Positions 50,620 through 58,759 of a stretch of 64,000 nt of DNA are shown here, piece after piece (the stretch's first letter is position 1; the number at the start of each line of letters is the position of its first letter). Both the position numbers and the translations under genes were made by a program. The notes below the pieces were generated by a model. That model searched no databases and was not told the DNA's origin. It saw nothing but the letters and a program-made list of their open reading frames with translations. Source of the DNA: an uncultured Oscillospiraceae bacterium (GTDB lineage: Bacteria > Bacillota > Clostridia > Oscillospirales > Acutalibacteraceae); the NCBI GenBank assembly GCA_900541975.1, contig UQLR01000001.1, positions 124,001 to 188,000 of the forward strand. The letters run 5' to 3'.

Positions 50620-51798
50620 CTACCTTTCATCTTTATAATTTCTAAAGCGTGAGCCACGCTGTTTAGACTGTGTGATTTCCTTTGCCTGTTTCAGCATATC
50701 ATCAATTTGTTTACTGCCGAAAACCTTGCGGAGCAGCTTATAATCTTGCAATTCTGCCTTTTGTTTAGCGTTGATATTTTCCAAGTTCTTTGCCTTTTCC
50801 GACAGTCTGTTGTTATCGTAATACAGACTTTGATTCGCCTGCCGCCATTGCTCCAAAGTGTTCTTCATTTCAAAATATTTGATGATTACACCCTGTACCA
50901 GTTCTCTCAATGCGTTGATTACAGGCTGTGCAATTTTCGTTTTGTATGTCTTTGCGCTCATTAAAGCAGGAGGATCAGGGAGTTGATACTTCGGATCTTT
51001 ATCAAAGTTTTTTACTACATTATCAAGAGACTTTTCGCAGTCAAGCATATTGTTTATCCGAGATTTTACAAGCTCCAATTTATCTTCTTGCTTGCTGATT
51101 TCATCACCTAACTGAGCCACTTCTTTCTCTCGTTCCTGCTTTTTGTAGTCAAGAACAGAGAGGTGTTTCTCGTGAGTTCCTTTTTGTTCCCATTCAATTC
51201 CGTGACGCTCCATCACGGCTGAAAGCTGTTCTTTTTCGAATTGTATCCACTGATTCCACTCTGTATTTTCACGAGTACCACCCTTGAAACCCTGTGCGGC
51301 TAATGCTTGTTTGAGCGAAACTCTTGTATCAAGTCCTCGCTTACTGCCGGTAATAAACGGGACAAAATCAATGTGTAAATGCGGTGTGGCTTCGTCCATA
51401 TGAAGATGAACTGAGAACACTTTTAACTGCGGATTTCTCTCCTGAAACCCTTTATAATACTCGTCCAATACCTGTTTAGCGAGCAGTCCGTTTTCACTTT
51501 CTGCGCTCATATCTTCTTTGTTGCCTATCTGCAAAATGATTTCGTGAAACGGCTTTTCCTGCTTGGAATTGCAGATTTTTTCATAGTAATTCTTTATTTT
51601 TCTATCCGCTCTTGTCTGCTTGTCATTGTATCTCTTAAGTGCTTCACCGAACAATTGATGATACACTTTCTTGATGTTCTCATTGCAGTAATCTATATTA
51701 AGATGGGTTCGGCTCGGATCTACATTTTCAGCTTTGAATTTACGGCTGTTGTGATTTACAGAGCCTTTCCCGACCATTGCGCTTATTGTTCTTTTCAT
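50620..51798 (-). CDS. MobV-family relaxase (plasmid recombination/mobilisation protein)
   Basis: 392 aa. N-terminal HNSRK and the metal-binding HxH-type motif VHLHMDEATPHLHIDFVPF (about residues 134-152) identify the Pre/Mob (MobV) class, which nicks oriT and pilots single-stranded DNA. The C-terminal third is coiled coil (ISKQEDKLELVKSRINNM and later). The start has GGAGGTG. The 258 bp upstream contain several hairpins, the expected place of oriT. It makes the element mobilisable by a helper conjugation system. Confidence 0.92.
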   Translation of the reverse strand: MKRTISAMVGKGSVNHNSRKFKAENVDPSRTHLNIDYCNENIKKVYHQLFGEALKRYNDKQTRADRKIKNYYEKICNSKQEKPFHEIILQIGNKEDMSAESENGLLAKQVLDEYYKGFQERNPQLKVFSVHLHMDEATPHLHIDFVPFITGSKRGLDTRVSLKQALAAQGFKGGTRENTEWNQWIQFEKEQLSAVMERHGIEWEQKGTHEKHLSVLDYKKQEREKEVAQLGDEISKQEDKLELVKSRINNMLDCEKSLDNVVKNFDKDPKYQLPDPPALMSAKTYKTKIAQPVINALRELVQGVIIKYFEMKNTLEQWRQANQSLYYDNNRLSEKAKNLENINAKQKAELQDYKLLRKVFGSKQIDDMLKQAKEITQSKQRGSRFRNYKDER

Positions 51799-51843
51799 AA
51801 GTTACACCTCCAATCTCTTAAAGATAGTTCTTCCTCGGTTCTG

Positions 51844-51957
51844 TTACTCTTGTCAAGAGTAACGCAAAAGCACTTTTGACAGGCAAGCCTATCAAAAATG
51901 CGACCTGCAAGCAGGTTTTGCGCTCTCCGAGGGGCAAAGAACACCTTTGAAAAGGTG
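51844..51957. other. Candidate oriT: cluster of four hairpins upstream of the relaxase gene
   Basis: Within the gene-less 51799-52056: TTACTCTT / AAGAGTAA (51844-51862), TTTTGACAGG / CCTATCAAAA (51874-51897, one mismatch), ACCTGC / GCAGGT (51903-51916) and CACCTTT / AAAGGTG with a 2-nt loop (51942-51957). MobV origins typically lie just before the relaxase gene and hold such inverted repeats. The nick site cannot be read from the sequence alone. Confidence 0.5.
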
Positions 51958-52056
51958 CTCTCTGCACTCTCCACCAAACTTTATTACTTCCCGAAAAAGG
52001 AAGATTGCAAGGTTGCAGATATGCCTGCCTTTGCAATGTTGCAACCTTGAACAGCT

Positions 52057-53019
52057 TCACTCGTTTTTTTCGGGAAGCTGCCAGTACCACCGACTGCCCT
52101 CTTTAACCGATTGGACATTCAGTGCTTTCTTTGCTTCATCCAGCACACGCTTTGAAATTCCCATCGCCTGTGCTTTTCTCAGCAACGCTTGCTGTGGGTA
52201 TTTGCCCTTTGAAAGATACTCAAGAATTAAATTTTCTGCCTGTTCGGATTTTTTCTCTTTTGGAATACCGCTTAACAGATCATCAACAGAAATATCGTAA
52301 TGCCCAAGCCAGCTGAAGCCGTTTTCCTTGTCCAGTTCAAAGGCAATCGCTTCACCTTCGGGTGCAAGGGAAGACTTGTCCTGCACCATCACTCTGACCT
52401 GCGGATTATCTTTGATTCTTCCGACAATCAAAACGCTTCTTGCCGAAGCCTGAAAGTCAATCGAACCGAGTCCACGATAAGATGATTTATTTCCGCTTCC
52501 TTTGTTCATATGACCGACAAGCAAAACTGCACAGTCATATTTTTCTGCGATTCGCCCGAGCTGTGCCATCACATTACGGACTTCATTGGCGTTGTTCATA
52601 TTGATGTTTGCTCCCACATAGGCTTGTATCGGGTCAAGAATTACCACCCTTGACCCGACTTCCATAATTGCTTTTTCAATTCGTTCATCCAGCATACTAA
52701 GTGCGGCTTCCGATTCATCTATGACTTTGATTTGCGTACAGTCTGCTTCAGCGGATTCTAACCTCGGCTTGATGGTATCTTCCAGTCCGTCCTCGGCTGT
52801 TTGATAGATAATCTTTACTGGCTCACGCTCGGTATCATCGTATGGCAGCGCCTCTCCTTTTGAGAGAAGCGCCGCCAGTCTTAAAGCTAAAGTTGTTTTG
52901 CCCTCGCCGGGATCGCCCTGAATGATTGTGATTTTTCCGTATGGGATATATGGATACCAAAGCCAGTTCACTTCCTTGCTTTGGACTTCATCCATACTGA
53001 TAATTTTCAGTTCAGCCAT
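52057..53019 (-). CDS. RepA/DnaB-fold AAA ATPase of the mobile element
   Basis: 320 aa. Walker A GDPGEGKTTLAL (about residues 35-46), Walker B VVILDPIQAYVG (about 122-133) and the sensor segment LLVGHMNKGSGNKSSYRGLG are those of RecA/DnaB-fold ATPases related to plasmid RepA (RSF1010-like) helicases. The C-terminal winged-helix-like part (KGKYPQQALLRKAQAMGISK) may bind DNA. Probably drives replication or unwinding of the excised circle. The start lies inside the end of a 48-aa ORF, implying coupling. Confidence 0.82.
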   Translation of the reverse strand: MAELKIISMDEVQSKEVNWLWYPYIPYGKITIIQGDPGEGKTTLALRLAALLSKGEALPYDDTEREPVKIIYQTAEDGLEDTIKPRLESAEADCTQIKVIDESEAALSMLDERIEKAIMEVGSRVVILDPIQAYVGANINMNNANEVRNVMAQLGRIAEKYDCAVLLVGHMNKGSGNKSSYRGLGSIDFQASARSVLIVGRIKDNPQVRVMVQDKSSLAPEGEAIAFELDKENGFSWLGHYDISVDDLLSGIPKEKKSEQAENLILEYLSKGKYPQQALLRKAQAMGISKRVLDEAKKALNVQSVKEGSRWYWQLPEKNE

Positions 53020-53158
53020 TCATACCACCGCCCTTCAAAATAAAAGTGTTGATTTTCAAGTGATATGCGGCTATACTATTAACAGATACATTGAGTGACT
53101 GCCTTTCATCTGCGCCAACAGATGATGTTCGGGCGGTCATTTCTTTTTTGTCATTCAT
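53012..53158 (-). CDS. 48-residue ORF bridging the MobC-like and ATPase genes
   Basis: Starts at the ATG in ATGAATGA, whose TGA ends the upstream gene, and stops 8 nt inside the ATPase gene. The protein opens MNDKKEMTARTSSVGADERQ and is polar, without membrane or known motifs. Overlap at both ends and the lack of any other gene in the 130-bp gap suggest a translated coupling or small accessory protein, but no homology is claimed. Confidence 0.5.
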   Translation of the reverse strand: MNDKKEMTARTSSVGADERQSLNVSVNSIAAYHLKINTFILKGGGMNG

Positions 53159-53483
53159 TTGCATTCTCTCCTTTCAAGCCGATGAGTGTTACCGACACAA
53201 GCTCGATGATGTCAAGCAGTTCGTCCGACACTTCATCGGCTTTGTTGATTCGTTTTAACTCCGACAAAATTTCTGCCATTTCATTTTTCAAAGCTTTGTG
53301 AACTCTCGGGTTGCCCTGCACCACTACATCACGGTTCATACATTTGCGGTAGCAGTATTCCTGCTTCGGCAGTCCTGACAAAGCGACTGCTTTATTCAGC
53401 GCCTTGTTTTCTTCGGGTGAAACTCTGAACCCCACTGTAATGCTTCTGAACCTATTTTTCTTGTCTACATTTTTTGCTGACAT
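53151..53483 (-). CDS. MobC-like mobilisation accessory protein
   Basis: 110 aa from the ATG (53481-53483) with AAAGGAAG upstream; the longer frame to 53558 lies within the integrase gene. It shows RSITVGFRVSPEENKALNKA (about residues 12-31) and a SGLPKQEYCYRKCM segment, the ribbon-helix-helix-type opening of MobC relaxosome proteins in Clostridia elements. Acts at oriT with the relaxase in known systems. It begins 1 bp after the integrase stop codon. Confidence 0.75.
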   Translation of the reverse strand: MSAKNVDKKNRFRSITVGFRVSPEENKALNKAVALSGLPKQEYCYRKCMNRDVVVQGNPRVHKALKNEMAEILSELKRINKADEVSDELLDIIELVSVTLIGLKGENANE

Positions 53484-53484
53484 A

Positions 53485-54564
53485 TTACATCGCTTCCTTT
53501 CTGAAATTATTAAGTTTGTCCGCCATATCGTCCTGTGTCGACGGGAAAAGGTGAGCATAGTTATAAGTTATATCAATACTTTCGTGACCTACTCTGTCGG
53601 CGATTGCAACTGCTGAATATCCCATATCAATTAAGAGCGATATATGGCTGTGTCTCAAATCGTGTATGCGAATACGCTTAACGCCTGCTTCTTGTGAACC
53701 TCTGTCCATCTCGTGGTGCAGATAGCTTTTTGTTATTTCAAAAATTCTATCGTTTTTTCCTATGCCGTAAAGCTGATTTAGATATTCCTGCATTTCTTCT
53801 GCAAGAAACTGCGGCATTTTGATTGTTCGATTACTTTTTGGTGTTTTCGGATCAGTAATTACATCTCGCTTGCCAATGCGCTGATAGGATTTATTTATCC
53901 TCACCGTACACTTTTCAAAATCCAAATCCGCTGGTGTCAGAGCAAGCAATTCACCCTCACGCAGTCCACACCAGTAAAGCATTTCAAATGCGTAAAACGA
54001 TATCGGCTTATCCATAACGGCAAAAGAGAATTTAGCATACTCATCCTGCGTCCAAAAGAGCATTTCTCTTCCTTTCGCCTTACCCATATTTGCAACCTTT
54101 TGAGCTGGGTTGCTTTTCAATCCGTAAAACCTGACTGCGTGGTTAAAGATAGCAGATAACTGATTATGAAGTGTTTTAAGATATACAGGAGAATACGGTT
54201 TTCCTTGCTTATCGGTTGCTTTAATCATCTCATTTTGCCAAGCAATGATATCTTTAGGCTGAATGTCGCTGATTTTTCGCTGACCGAAATAGGGAAGAAT
54301 TTTAGTTCTCATAATATGCTCTTTGGTATGCCAAGTGTTTTCTTTGATACGGTTCTTCATATCAGCCGCATAAATATCAATAAAGCTCTCAAATGACATA
54401 TCCAAATCGGTTTCCACTTTATTCAGTTGTTCTCTTTCCCACGCAAGAGCCTCTCTTTTTGTCTGAAAACCTCGTTTTGTAGTTTGGTGAACCTTGCCCT
54501 GCCAATCGGTGTATCGGTAATACACCTTCCAAGTATTTGTTTTTTCATCTTTATAAACTGACAT
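53485..54564 (-). CDS. int: Tyrosine recombinase (integrase) of the guaA element
   Basis: 359 aa. The N-terminal AP2-like arm-binding part (TDWQGKVHQTTKRGFQTKRE) and a SAM-like core-binding domain (about residues 58-155) precede the catalytic domain. Catalytic residues: Arg in WCGLREGELLAL, HxxR in IHDLRHSHISLLI, His in DRVGHESIDITYNYAH and the final Tyr in that segment. The start has GAGGGA. It lies next to xis and 1.2 kb from the guaA junction, so it is the enzyme expected to act on the 11-bp core and TGTTGTCA arms. Confidence 0.93.
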   Translation of the reverse strand: MSVYKDEKTNTWKVYYRYTDWQGKVHQTTKRGFQTKREALAWEREQLNKVETDLDMSFESFIDIYAADMKNRIKENTWHTKEHIMRTKILPYFGQRKISDIQPKDIIAWQNEMIKATDKQGKPYSPVYLKTLHNQLSAIFNHAVRFYGLKSNPAQKVANMGKAKGREMLFWTQDEYAKFSFAVMDKPISFYAFEMLYWCGLREGELLALTPADLDFEKCTVRINKSYQRIGKRDVITDPKTPKSNRTIKMPQFLAEEMQEYLNQLYGIGKNDRIFEITKSYLHHEMDRGSQEAGVKRIRIHDLRHSHISLLIDMGYSAVAIADRVGHESIDITYNYAHLFPSTQDDMADKLNNFRKEAM

Positions 54565-54567
54565 TAC

Positions 54568-54765
54568 TTAATCCCTCTCTTTCTGTTTTGCTCCGTAGCA
54601 AACTCTTTCCATAAAATATTGTTTATTTAATCGTCCTGAAATTGTGATGAAGCCTTTTTCTTTCAGCTCATTATTTAATCTCTGCACGATTTTGTAAGCG
54701 TAAGATTTGGAGACACCCAATTCATTAGCTACCTCATCCACGCTCATAAAAGTATTTGCTGTCAT
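54568..54765 (-). CDS. xis: Excisionase-like HTH protein
   Basis: 65 aa. MSVDEVANELGVSKSYAYKI (about residues 7-26) is a winged-HTH/Excise-like core; the C-terminus is FITISGRLNKQYFMERVCYG plus a charged tail. It precedes the integrase by 3 bp in the same unit with GGGGTGAT upstream and is divergent from the XRE gene. Expected role: binding and bending att DNA to favour excision. A remnant of a homologous gene is at 41990-42088. Confidence 0.82.
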   Translation of the reverse strand: MTANTFMSVDEVANELGVSKSYAYKIVQRLNNELKEKGFITISGRLNKQYFMERVCYGAKQKERD

Positions 54766-55001
54766 AAAATCACCCCCTTCAGCTGGTTTTATATTGTATT
54801 TCTTTATTTCGTGTCGGAATACTTTCTGACCGCCTTCCGATTTGCCCGGGCGGGTACGCCATTACCGTGGTGTACGACGGTTATTCAATTTTATACGCAC
54901 TTAACGCTATTAGTTTAAGTTTGTATCATTATTATACTAAGCAAATTCCGTAAAGTCAAGTGGTTTTTGAAAAAATATTAAATTTATTTGCTTTGGTTAT
55001 C

Positions 55002-55030
55002 TTGACACACACTAAGCGTATATGTATAAT
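55002..55030 (+). promoter_or_regulatory. Consensus promoter of the element XRE gene
   Basis: -35 TTGACA (55002-55007), 17-nt spacer, -10 TATAAT (55025-55030). The 285-bp divergent gap between xis and XRE otherwise contains repeated ACTAAGC words (for example near 54941 and 55010) that may bind the XRE protein. Nothing else is recognised. Confidence 0.75.
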
Positions 55031-55064
55031 ATATATTATTAACAGACCGTTAGGAGGAAGTACA

Positions 55065-55595
55065 ATGGCAATCGGGGAAAGAATCCGTTTCTTTAGAAAT
55101 TTAAGAGGTATGACTCAAAAGTATCTTGGTATTCAGGTGGGCTTTCCTGAAAAGACCGCCGATATTCGTATGGCGCAGTATGAAAGCGGTTCAAGAACGC
55201 CGAAAGCAGATTTAACAAACAATCTTGCAGAAGTGTTCGGTATATCTGCTCAGGCTCTTACTGTTCCCGATATTGACAGCGACCTCGGACTTATGCACAC
55301 ATTGTTCACGCTTGAAGACCTCTACGGTATGAGAGTCGAGAACGCAAACGGAGAAGTACATTTATGCTTTGATGAAAGTAAACCGACCGCAAATAAATCA
55401 GTATTTGCAATGCTCGCCGCTTGGGCAGAACAAGCCGAAAAATACAGAAACGGCGAAATCACCAAAGAGCAGTATGACGAATGGCGTTATACATATCCCA
55501 AACTCGATACAACACAGATTTGGGCGAAAGTTCCTTCACAGGAACTCAGCGACACAATGGTCGAAGCGTTCAAGGACAAACTCAAAAATATGTAA
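55065..55595 (+). CDS. XRE-type HTH regulator of the guaA element
   Basis: 176 aa from the ATG with AGGAGG upstream; the in-frame extension to 54960 runs through the promoter and is rejected. N-terminal HTH as in the paralogue at 42328-42852, C-terminal helical domain ending AKVPSQELSDTMVEAFKDKL. It is divergent from xis/int, as element repressors commonly are, so it probably controls excision genes. It is followed after 13 bp by a strong terminator and then by the att end. Confidence 0.88.
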   Translation: MAIGERIRFFRNLRGMTQKYLGIQVGFPEKTADIRMAQYESGSRTPKADLTNNLAEVFGISAQALTVPDIDSDLGLMHTLFTLEDLYGMRVENANGEVHLCFDESKPTANKSVFAMLAAWAEQAEKYRNGEITKEQYDEWRYTYPKLDTTQIWAKVPSQELSDTMVEAFKDKLKNM

Positions 55596-55608
55596 TTGGG
55601 TAAAACAA

Positions 55609-55644
55609 AAAGAGCTAACAGACACAGAAATCTGTTAGCTCTTT
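55609..55644 (+). terminator. Terminator of the element XRE gene
   Basis: Fourteen-bp stem AAAGAGCTAACAGA / TCTGTTAGCTCTTT with an 8-nt loop, then ATTTAT. It blocks read-through from the element into guaA antisense. Confidence 0.85.
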
Positions 55645-55664
55645 ATTTATGAATAATTTTCAGA

Positions 55665-55683
55665 TGTTGTCAAAATGTTGTCA
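55665..55683. repeat. Arm-type repeat pair, guaA-side end of the element
   Basis: TGTTGTCA at 55665-55672 and 55676-55683, 11 bp apart, the first starting 80 bp before the guaA-side core. Same words as at 43642/43653. Confidence 0.65.
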
Positions 55684-55742
55684 CGAGGACATTTCGCCTT
55701 TTAAAAACCCAGTATTTATGCGGGTTTGCGGCGTTTTGACTA

Positions 55743-57284
55743 CTATTCCCACTCGATTGTGGCTGGGGGTTTGGAGGTAATATCGTAGACGATCCGGTTA
55801 ATTCCTTTTACCTCATTGATGATTCTTCCTGAGGTTTTTGCAAGTACGTCATACGGAATCCTGGCCCAGTCGGCCGTCATAAAATCGTTGGTAGTAACGC
55901 CGCGCAACGCAATGGTGTAATCGTACGTCCTTCCATCCCCCATTACGCCTACGCTTTTTACATTGGTCAGTACGGCGAAATATTGGCCGACAGTACGGTC
56001 CAACTTTGCAAGTGCAATTTCCTCGCGGAAAATAGCATCTGCATCCCTTAGAATCTCCAGTTTTTCTCTGGTAACCTCTCCCATTACGCGGATTGCAAGA
56101 CCCGGCCCCGGAAAAGGCTGGCGCCAAACTAAAAATTCAGGAATAGAAAGCTCCAGCCCCGCTTTCCGGACTTCGTCCTTAAATAAATCGCGCAAAGGTT
56201 CCACAAGGCCGGTAAACCCCATATCTTTGGGAAGCCCCCCCACATTGTGGTGGCTTTTGATCACAGCTGCTTCCCCGACGCCGCTTTCCACCACATCGGG
56301 ATAAATTGTCCCCTGGCATAAATAGTCGACCCTGCCGATTTTCCTGGCTTCTTCTTCAAAAACGCGGATAAATTCTTCCCCGATGATTTTCCGCTTTTGC
56401 TCCGGGTCTGTAACTCCGGCAAGCTTGTTCAAAAAACGATCCTGTGCATTTACACGAATCAAATTCATATCAAACTGTTTTCTGAAGACGGATTCCACCT
56501 CATCGCCTTCATTTTTACGCAGAAGACCGTGGTCAACAAAAATACAGGTCAAATTTTTGCCGATTGCCTTATGTACAAGCAACGCTGCAACAGAGGAATC
56601 CACTCCGCCCGACAGACCACACAGAACTTTTTTATCCCCAATTTCTTCCTGGAGCTTTGCAACTGTTGTGGCAACAAAAGAAGACATTTTCCAGTCTCCG
56701 CTGCAACCGCACACATTATAAAGAAAATTATGCAGCATTTTACTGCCTTCCTGCGTATGGGAAACCTCCGGATGAAATTGCATGGCGCACAGCTTTTTTT
56801 CACGGTTTTCCATGGCTGCAACCGGGCAGACCTCTGTTCTTGCCGTAATCACAAAGCCTTCCGGCGGTTGTGCAATATAATCCGTATGACTCATCCAGCA
56901 AACGGAATTGGGTTTTACGTTTTCAAACAAAGGGCTGCAATTGTCGAAGGAAACATTGGTGTTGCCATATTCTTTTACCTGTGAGCTTTCCACTGTACCG
57001 CCCAAGGCATGCGCCATCATCTGCGCGCCGTAGCATATTCCCAAAACCGGTATACCGCAGTGAAACAGCGCAGGATCGCACTTTGGTGCGTCCTTTGCAT
57101 ATACGCTGTTGGGCCCGCCGGTAAAAATAATCCCTTTATACCCTGCTTTTTGGATTTCTTCCACCGTTGTTTTATAAGATTTTATTTCACAGTAAACATT
57201 GTGCTCGCGCACGCGTCTGGCAATCAGCTGGCTGTACTGCCCGCCGAAATCCATAACAAGAATTGCTTGACCTTTTATATGCAT
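55743..57284 (-). CDS. guaA: GMP synthase (glutamine-hydrolysing)
   Basis: 513 aa. The N-terminal class I glutaminase has the nucleophile Cys in [10 protein letters not shown] (about residue 84) and His-x-Glu in QFHPEVSHT. The ATP-pyrophosphatase domain has [12 protein letters not shown], and the C-terminal dimerisation domain ends in the conserved [14 protein letters not shown]. Converts XMP to GMP. It is last in the purC-purF-purB-purA-guaA unit, 32 bp after purA. A mobile element is inserted at its very 3' end without changing the protein end. Confidence 0.97.
   Translation of the reverse strand: MHIKGQAILVMDFGGQYSQLIARRVREHNVYCEIKSYKTTVEEIQKAGYKGIIFTGGPNSVYAKDAPKCDPALFHCGIPVLGICYGAQMMAHALGGTVESSQVKEYGNTNVSFDNCSPLFENVKPNSVCWMSHTDYIAQPPEGFVITARTEVCPVAAMENREKKLCAMQFHPEVSHTQEGSKMLHNFLYNVCGCSGDWKMSSFVATTVAKLQEEIGDKKVLCGLSGGVDSSVAALLVHKAIGKNLTCIFVDHGLLRKNEGDEVESVFRKQFDMNLIRVNAQDRFLNKLAGVTDPEQKRKIIGEEFIRVFEEEARKIGRVDYLCQGTIYPDVVESGVGEAAVIKSHHNVGGLPKDMGFTGLVEPLRDLFKDEVRKAGLELSIPEFLVWRQPFPGPGLAIRVMGEVTREKLEILRDADAIFREEIALAKLDRTVGQYFAVLTNVKSVGVMGDGRTYDYTIALRGVTTNDFMTADWARIPYDVLAKTSGRIINEVKGINRIVYDITSKPPATIEWE
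55745..55755. repeat. att core inside the guaA 3' end
   Basis: ATTCCCACTCG; on the minus strand it supplies the end of guaA (codons for Glu-Trp-Glu and the T of the stop). Integration therefore leaves guaA intact. Confidence 0.85.
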
Positions 57285-57316
57285 CTGCCCTACCGCCTAT
57301 CCTCAAAGTTATCCGT

Positions 57317-58594
57317 TTATCTATAAATAATATTATCTCTTGCAGCACCATTTGAAACAATTGTAATGGGAACGCCGATTTCCCTTTCTGCAAATTCAAT
57401 ATACCTGCGACAGTTTTCCGGCAAATCTTCATATTTGCAGACCCCGCTTATATCGCATTTCCAGCCGGGCAAAACTTCCAAAACGGGCTTTGCCCTTTTG
57501 AGCTTTGTTGTACACGGAAAATAGTCGATCTTCTTTCCGTCCAGTTCATAGCCCACACAGACGGGGATGGCGTCTAAATAACCAAGAACGTCGAGCACAG
57601 TTAAAGCAACCTGGGTCGCTCCCTGTACGCGGCAGCCATAGCGAGTAGCTACAAGGTCCAGCCAGCCCATTCTTCTGGGACGACCTGTCGTCACACCGTA
57701 TTCGCCTCCGTCGCCGCCACGGCGACGGAGTTCTTCAGCCTCCTCGCCAAATATTTCGCTTACAAATTCACCCGCGCCAACTGCACTGGAATAAGCTTTT
57801 ACAACGGTAATGACCTCTTTGATCTCATATGGCGGTACACCTGCGCCAACGGCGCCGTAACCTGCAATGGTGTTGGAAGACGTCACCATTGGATAAATCC
57901 CGAAATCCGTGTCTTTCAATGCGCCAAGCTGCCCCTCCAGCAAAATATTCTTTCCATCCTTGACAGCGTGGTAAAGGTAGTCAAAGGTATCTTTCACATA
58001 AGGTGCAAGCTGCCGCTTATATTCCATCAGTTTTTGAAAGATTTCTTCAACCGTAACCGGCTCTTTATGATACAGGTGCCGCAGCGTTGCGTTTTTAATT
58101 TCCAAAACGTTGGCAATTTTTTCTTTCAGGCTGTCCATATCATCGTACAGTTCGTTAACCTGAAAGCCAAGTTTCGCATATTTATCTGCATAAAACGGCG
58201 CAATCCCGGATTTGGTAGAACCAAAGCTGCGCTCAGAAAGGCGTTCTTCCTCATAGCAGTCGAAAGCAACGTGATACGGCATGACAATTTGTGCCCGGTC
58301 GGACACAAAAACGCGCGGTGCAGGTACGCCTCTTTCTTTCAAAGATTGTATTTCTTTGATGAAATTTTCTACGCTTAAGGCAACGCCGTTGCCAATAATA
58401 TTGGTAATATGGCTGTGAAAAACACCGGAAGGAAGCTGGTGCAGCGCGAATTTTCCATAATTATTTACAATGGTATGGCCGGCATTACTGCCGCCCTGGA
58501 AACGAATGACGATATCTGACTGTGCAGCAAGCACATCTGTAATTTTCCCTTTGCCCTCATCGCCCCAGTTCGCGCCGACAATTGCTTTTACCAT
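57317..58594 (-). CDS. purA: Adenylosuccinate synthetase
   Basis: 425 aa from the ATG with AGAGGTG upstream (a GTG three codons earlier overlaps the site). GTP-binding GANWGDEGKGK (residues about 7-17), IMP-site NAGHTIVNNYGKFALHQLP and the VGAGEFVSE and TTGRPRRMGWLDL segments are all present. First committed step from IMP to AMP. It follows purB; a hairpin lies in the 165-bp gap between them. Confidence 0.97.
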   Translation of the reverse strand: MVKAIVGANWGDEGKGKITDVLAAQSDIVIRFQGGSNAGHTIVNNYGKFALHQLPSGVFHSHITNIIGNGVALSVENFIKEIQSLKERGVPAPRVFVSDRAQIVMPYHVAFDCYEEERLSERSFGSTKSGIAPFYADKYAKLGFQVNELYDDMDSLKEKIANVLEIKNATLRHLYHKEPVTVEEIFQKLMEYKRQLAPYVKDTFDYLYHAVKDGKNILLEGQLGALKDTDFGIYPMVTSSNTIAGYGAVGAGVPPYEIKEVITVVKAYSSAVGAGEFVSEIFGEEAEELRRRGGDGGEYGVTTGRPRRMGWLDLVATRYGCRVQGATQVALTVLDVLGYLDAIPVCVGYELDGKKIDYFPCTTKLKRAKPVLEVLPGWKCDISGVCKYEDLPENCRRYIEFAEREIGVPITIVSNGAARDNIIYR

Positions 58595-58720
58595 ATGAAA
58601 CACCTCTTATATCAAAATTTGTCCGAATCTATCCATGCGCCAAATGAAAAGGTTGCAACGGCACACGCTAAAAAGCAGCATTCAAACAGATCATAAGAAT
58701 AGCAGAATAAAAGAATTTTT

Positions 58721-58747
58721 GCAAGGCAAACATCGCATTTGCCTTGC
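58721..58747 (+). terminator. Hairpin between purB and purA
   Basis: Stem GCAAGGCAAA / TTTGCCTTGC, 7-nt loop. The T6 tract follows on the plus strand; on the minus (operon) strand only AAAAATTCTTTT follows. It may cause partial termination or act as an RNA-stabilising stem after purB; no plus-strand gene precedes it. Confidence 0.45.
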
Positions 58748-58759
58748 ATTTTTTAAGAA

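Larger units (their letters stand above)
43534..55755. mobile_element. Integrative mobilizable element at the guaA 3' end, carrying an AlwI-type R-M system
   Basis: 12.2 kb between direct 11-bp repeats ATTCCCACTCG, the guaA-side copy being part of guaA. Internal arm repeats TGTTGTCA lie in 11-bp-spaced pairs near both ends (43642/43653 and 55665/55676). Gene order from guaA inward: XRE (+), xis, int, mobC-like, 48-aa ORF, replication-type ATPase, candidate oriT, MobV relaxase, tnpV, C protein, two adenine methylases, restriction endonuclease, RloC-like ATPase (all -). No type IV secretion genes, so transfer would need a helper. guaA 3' ends are a known island integration site. Confidence 0.85.

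Noticed and set aside
54960..55064. N-terminal extension of the element XRE gene
   Set aside because: It crosses the consensus promoter at 55002-55030; AGGAGG precedes the ATG at 55065, and the paralogue starts at the same residue.
55743..57284. guaA damaged by the insertion
   Set aside because: The att core rebuilds the normal end (PPATIEWE and stop), and all GMP synthase motifs are intact.
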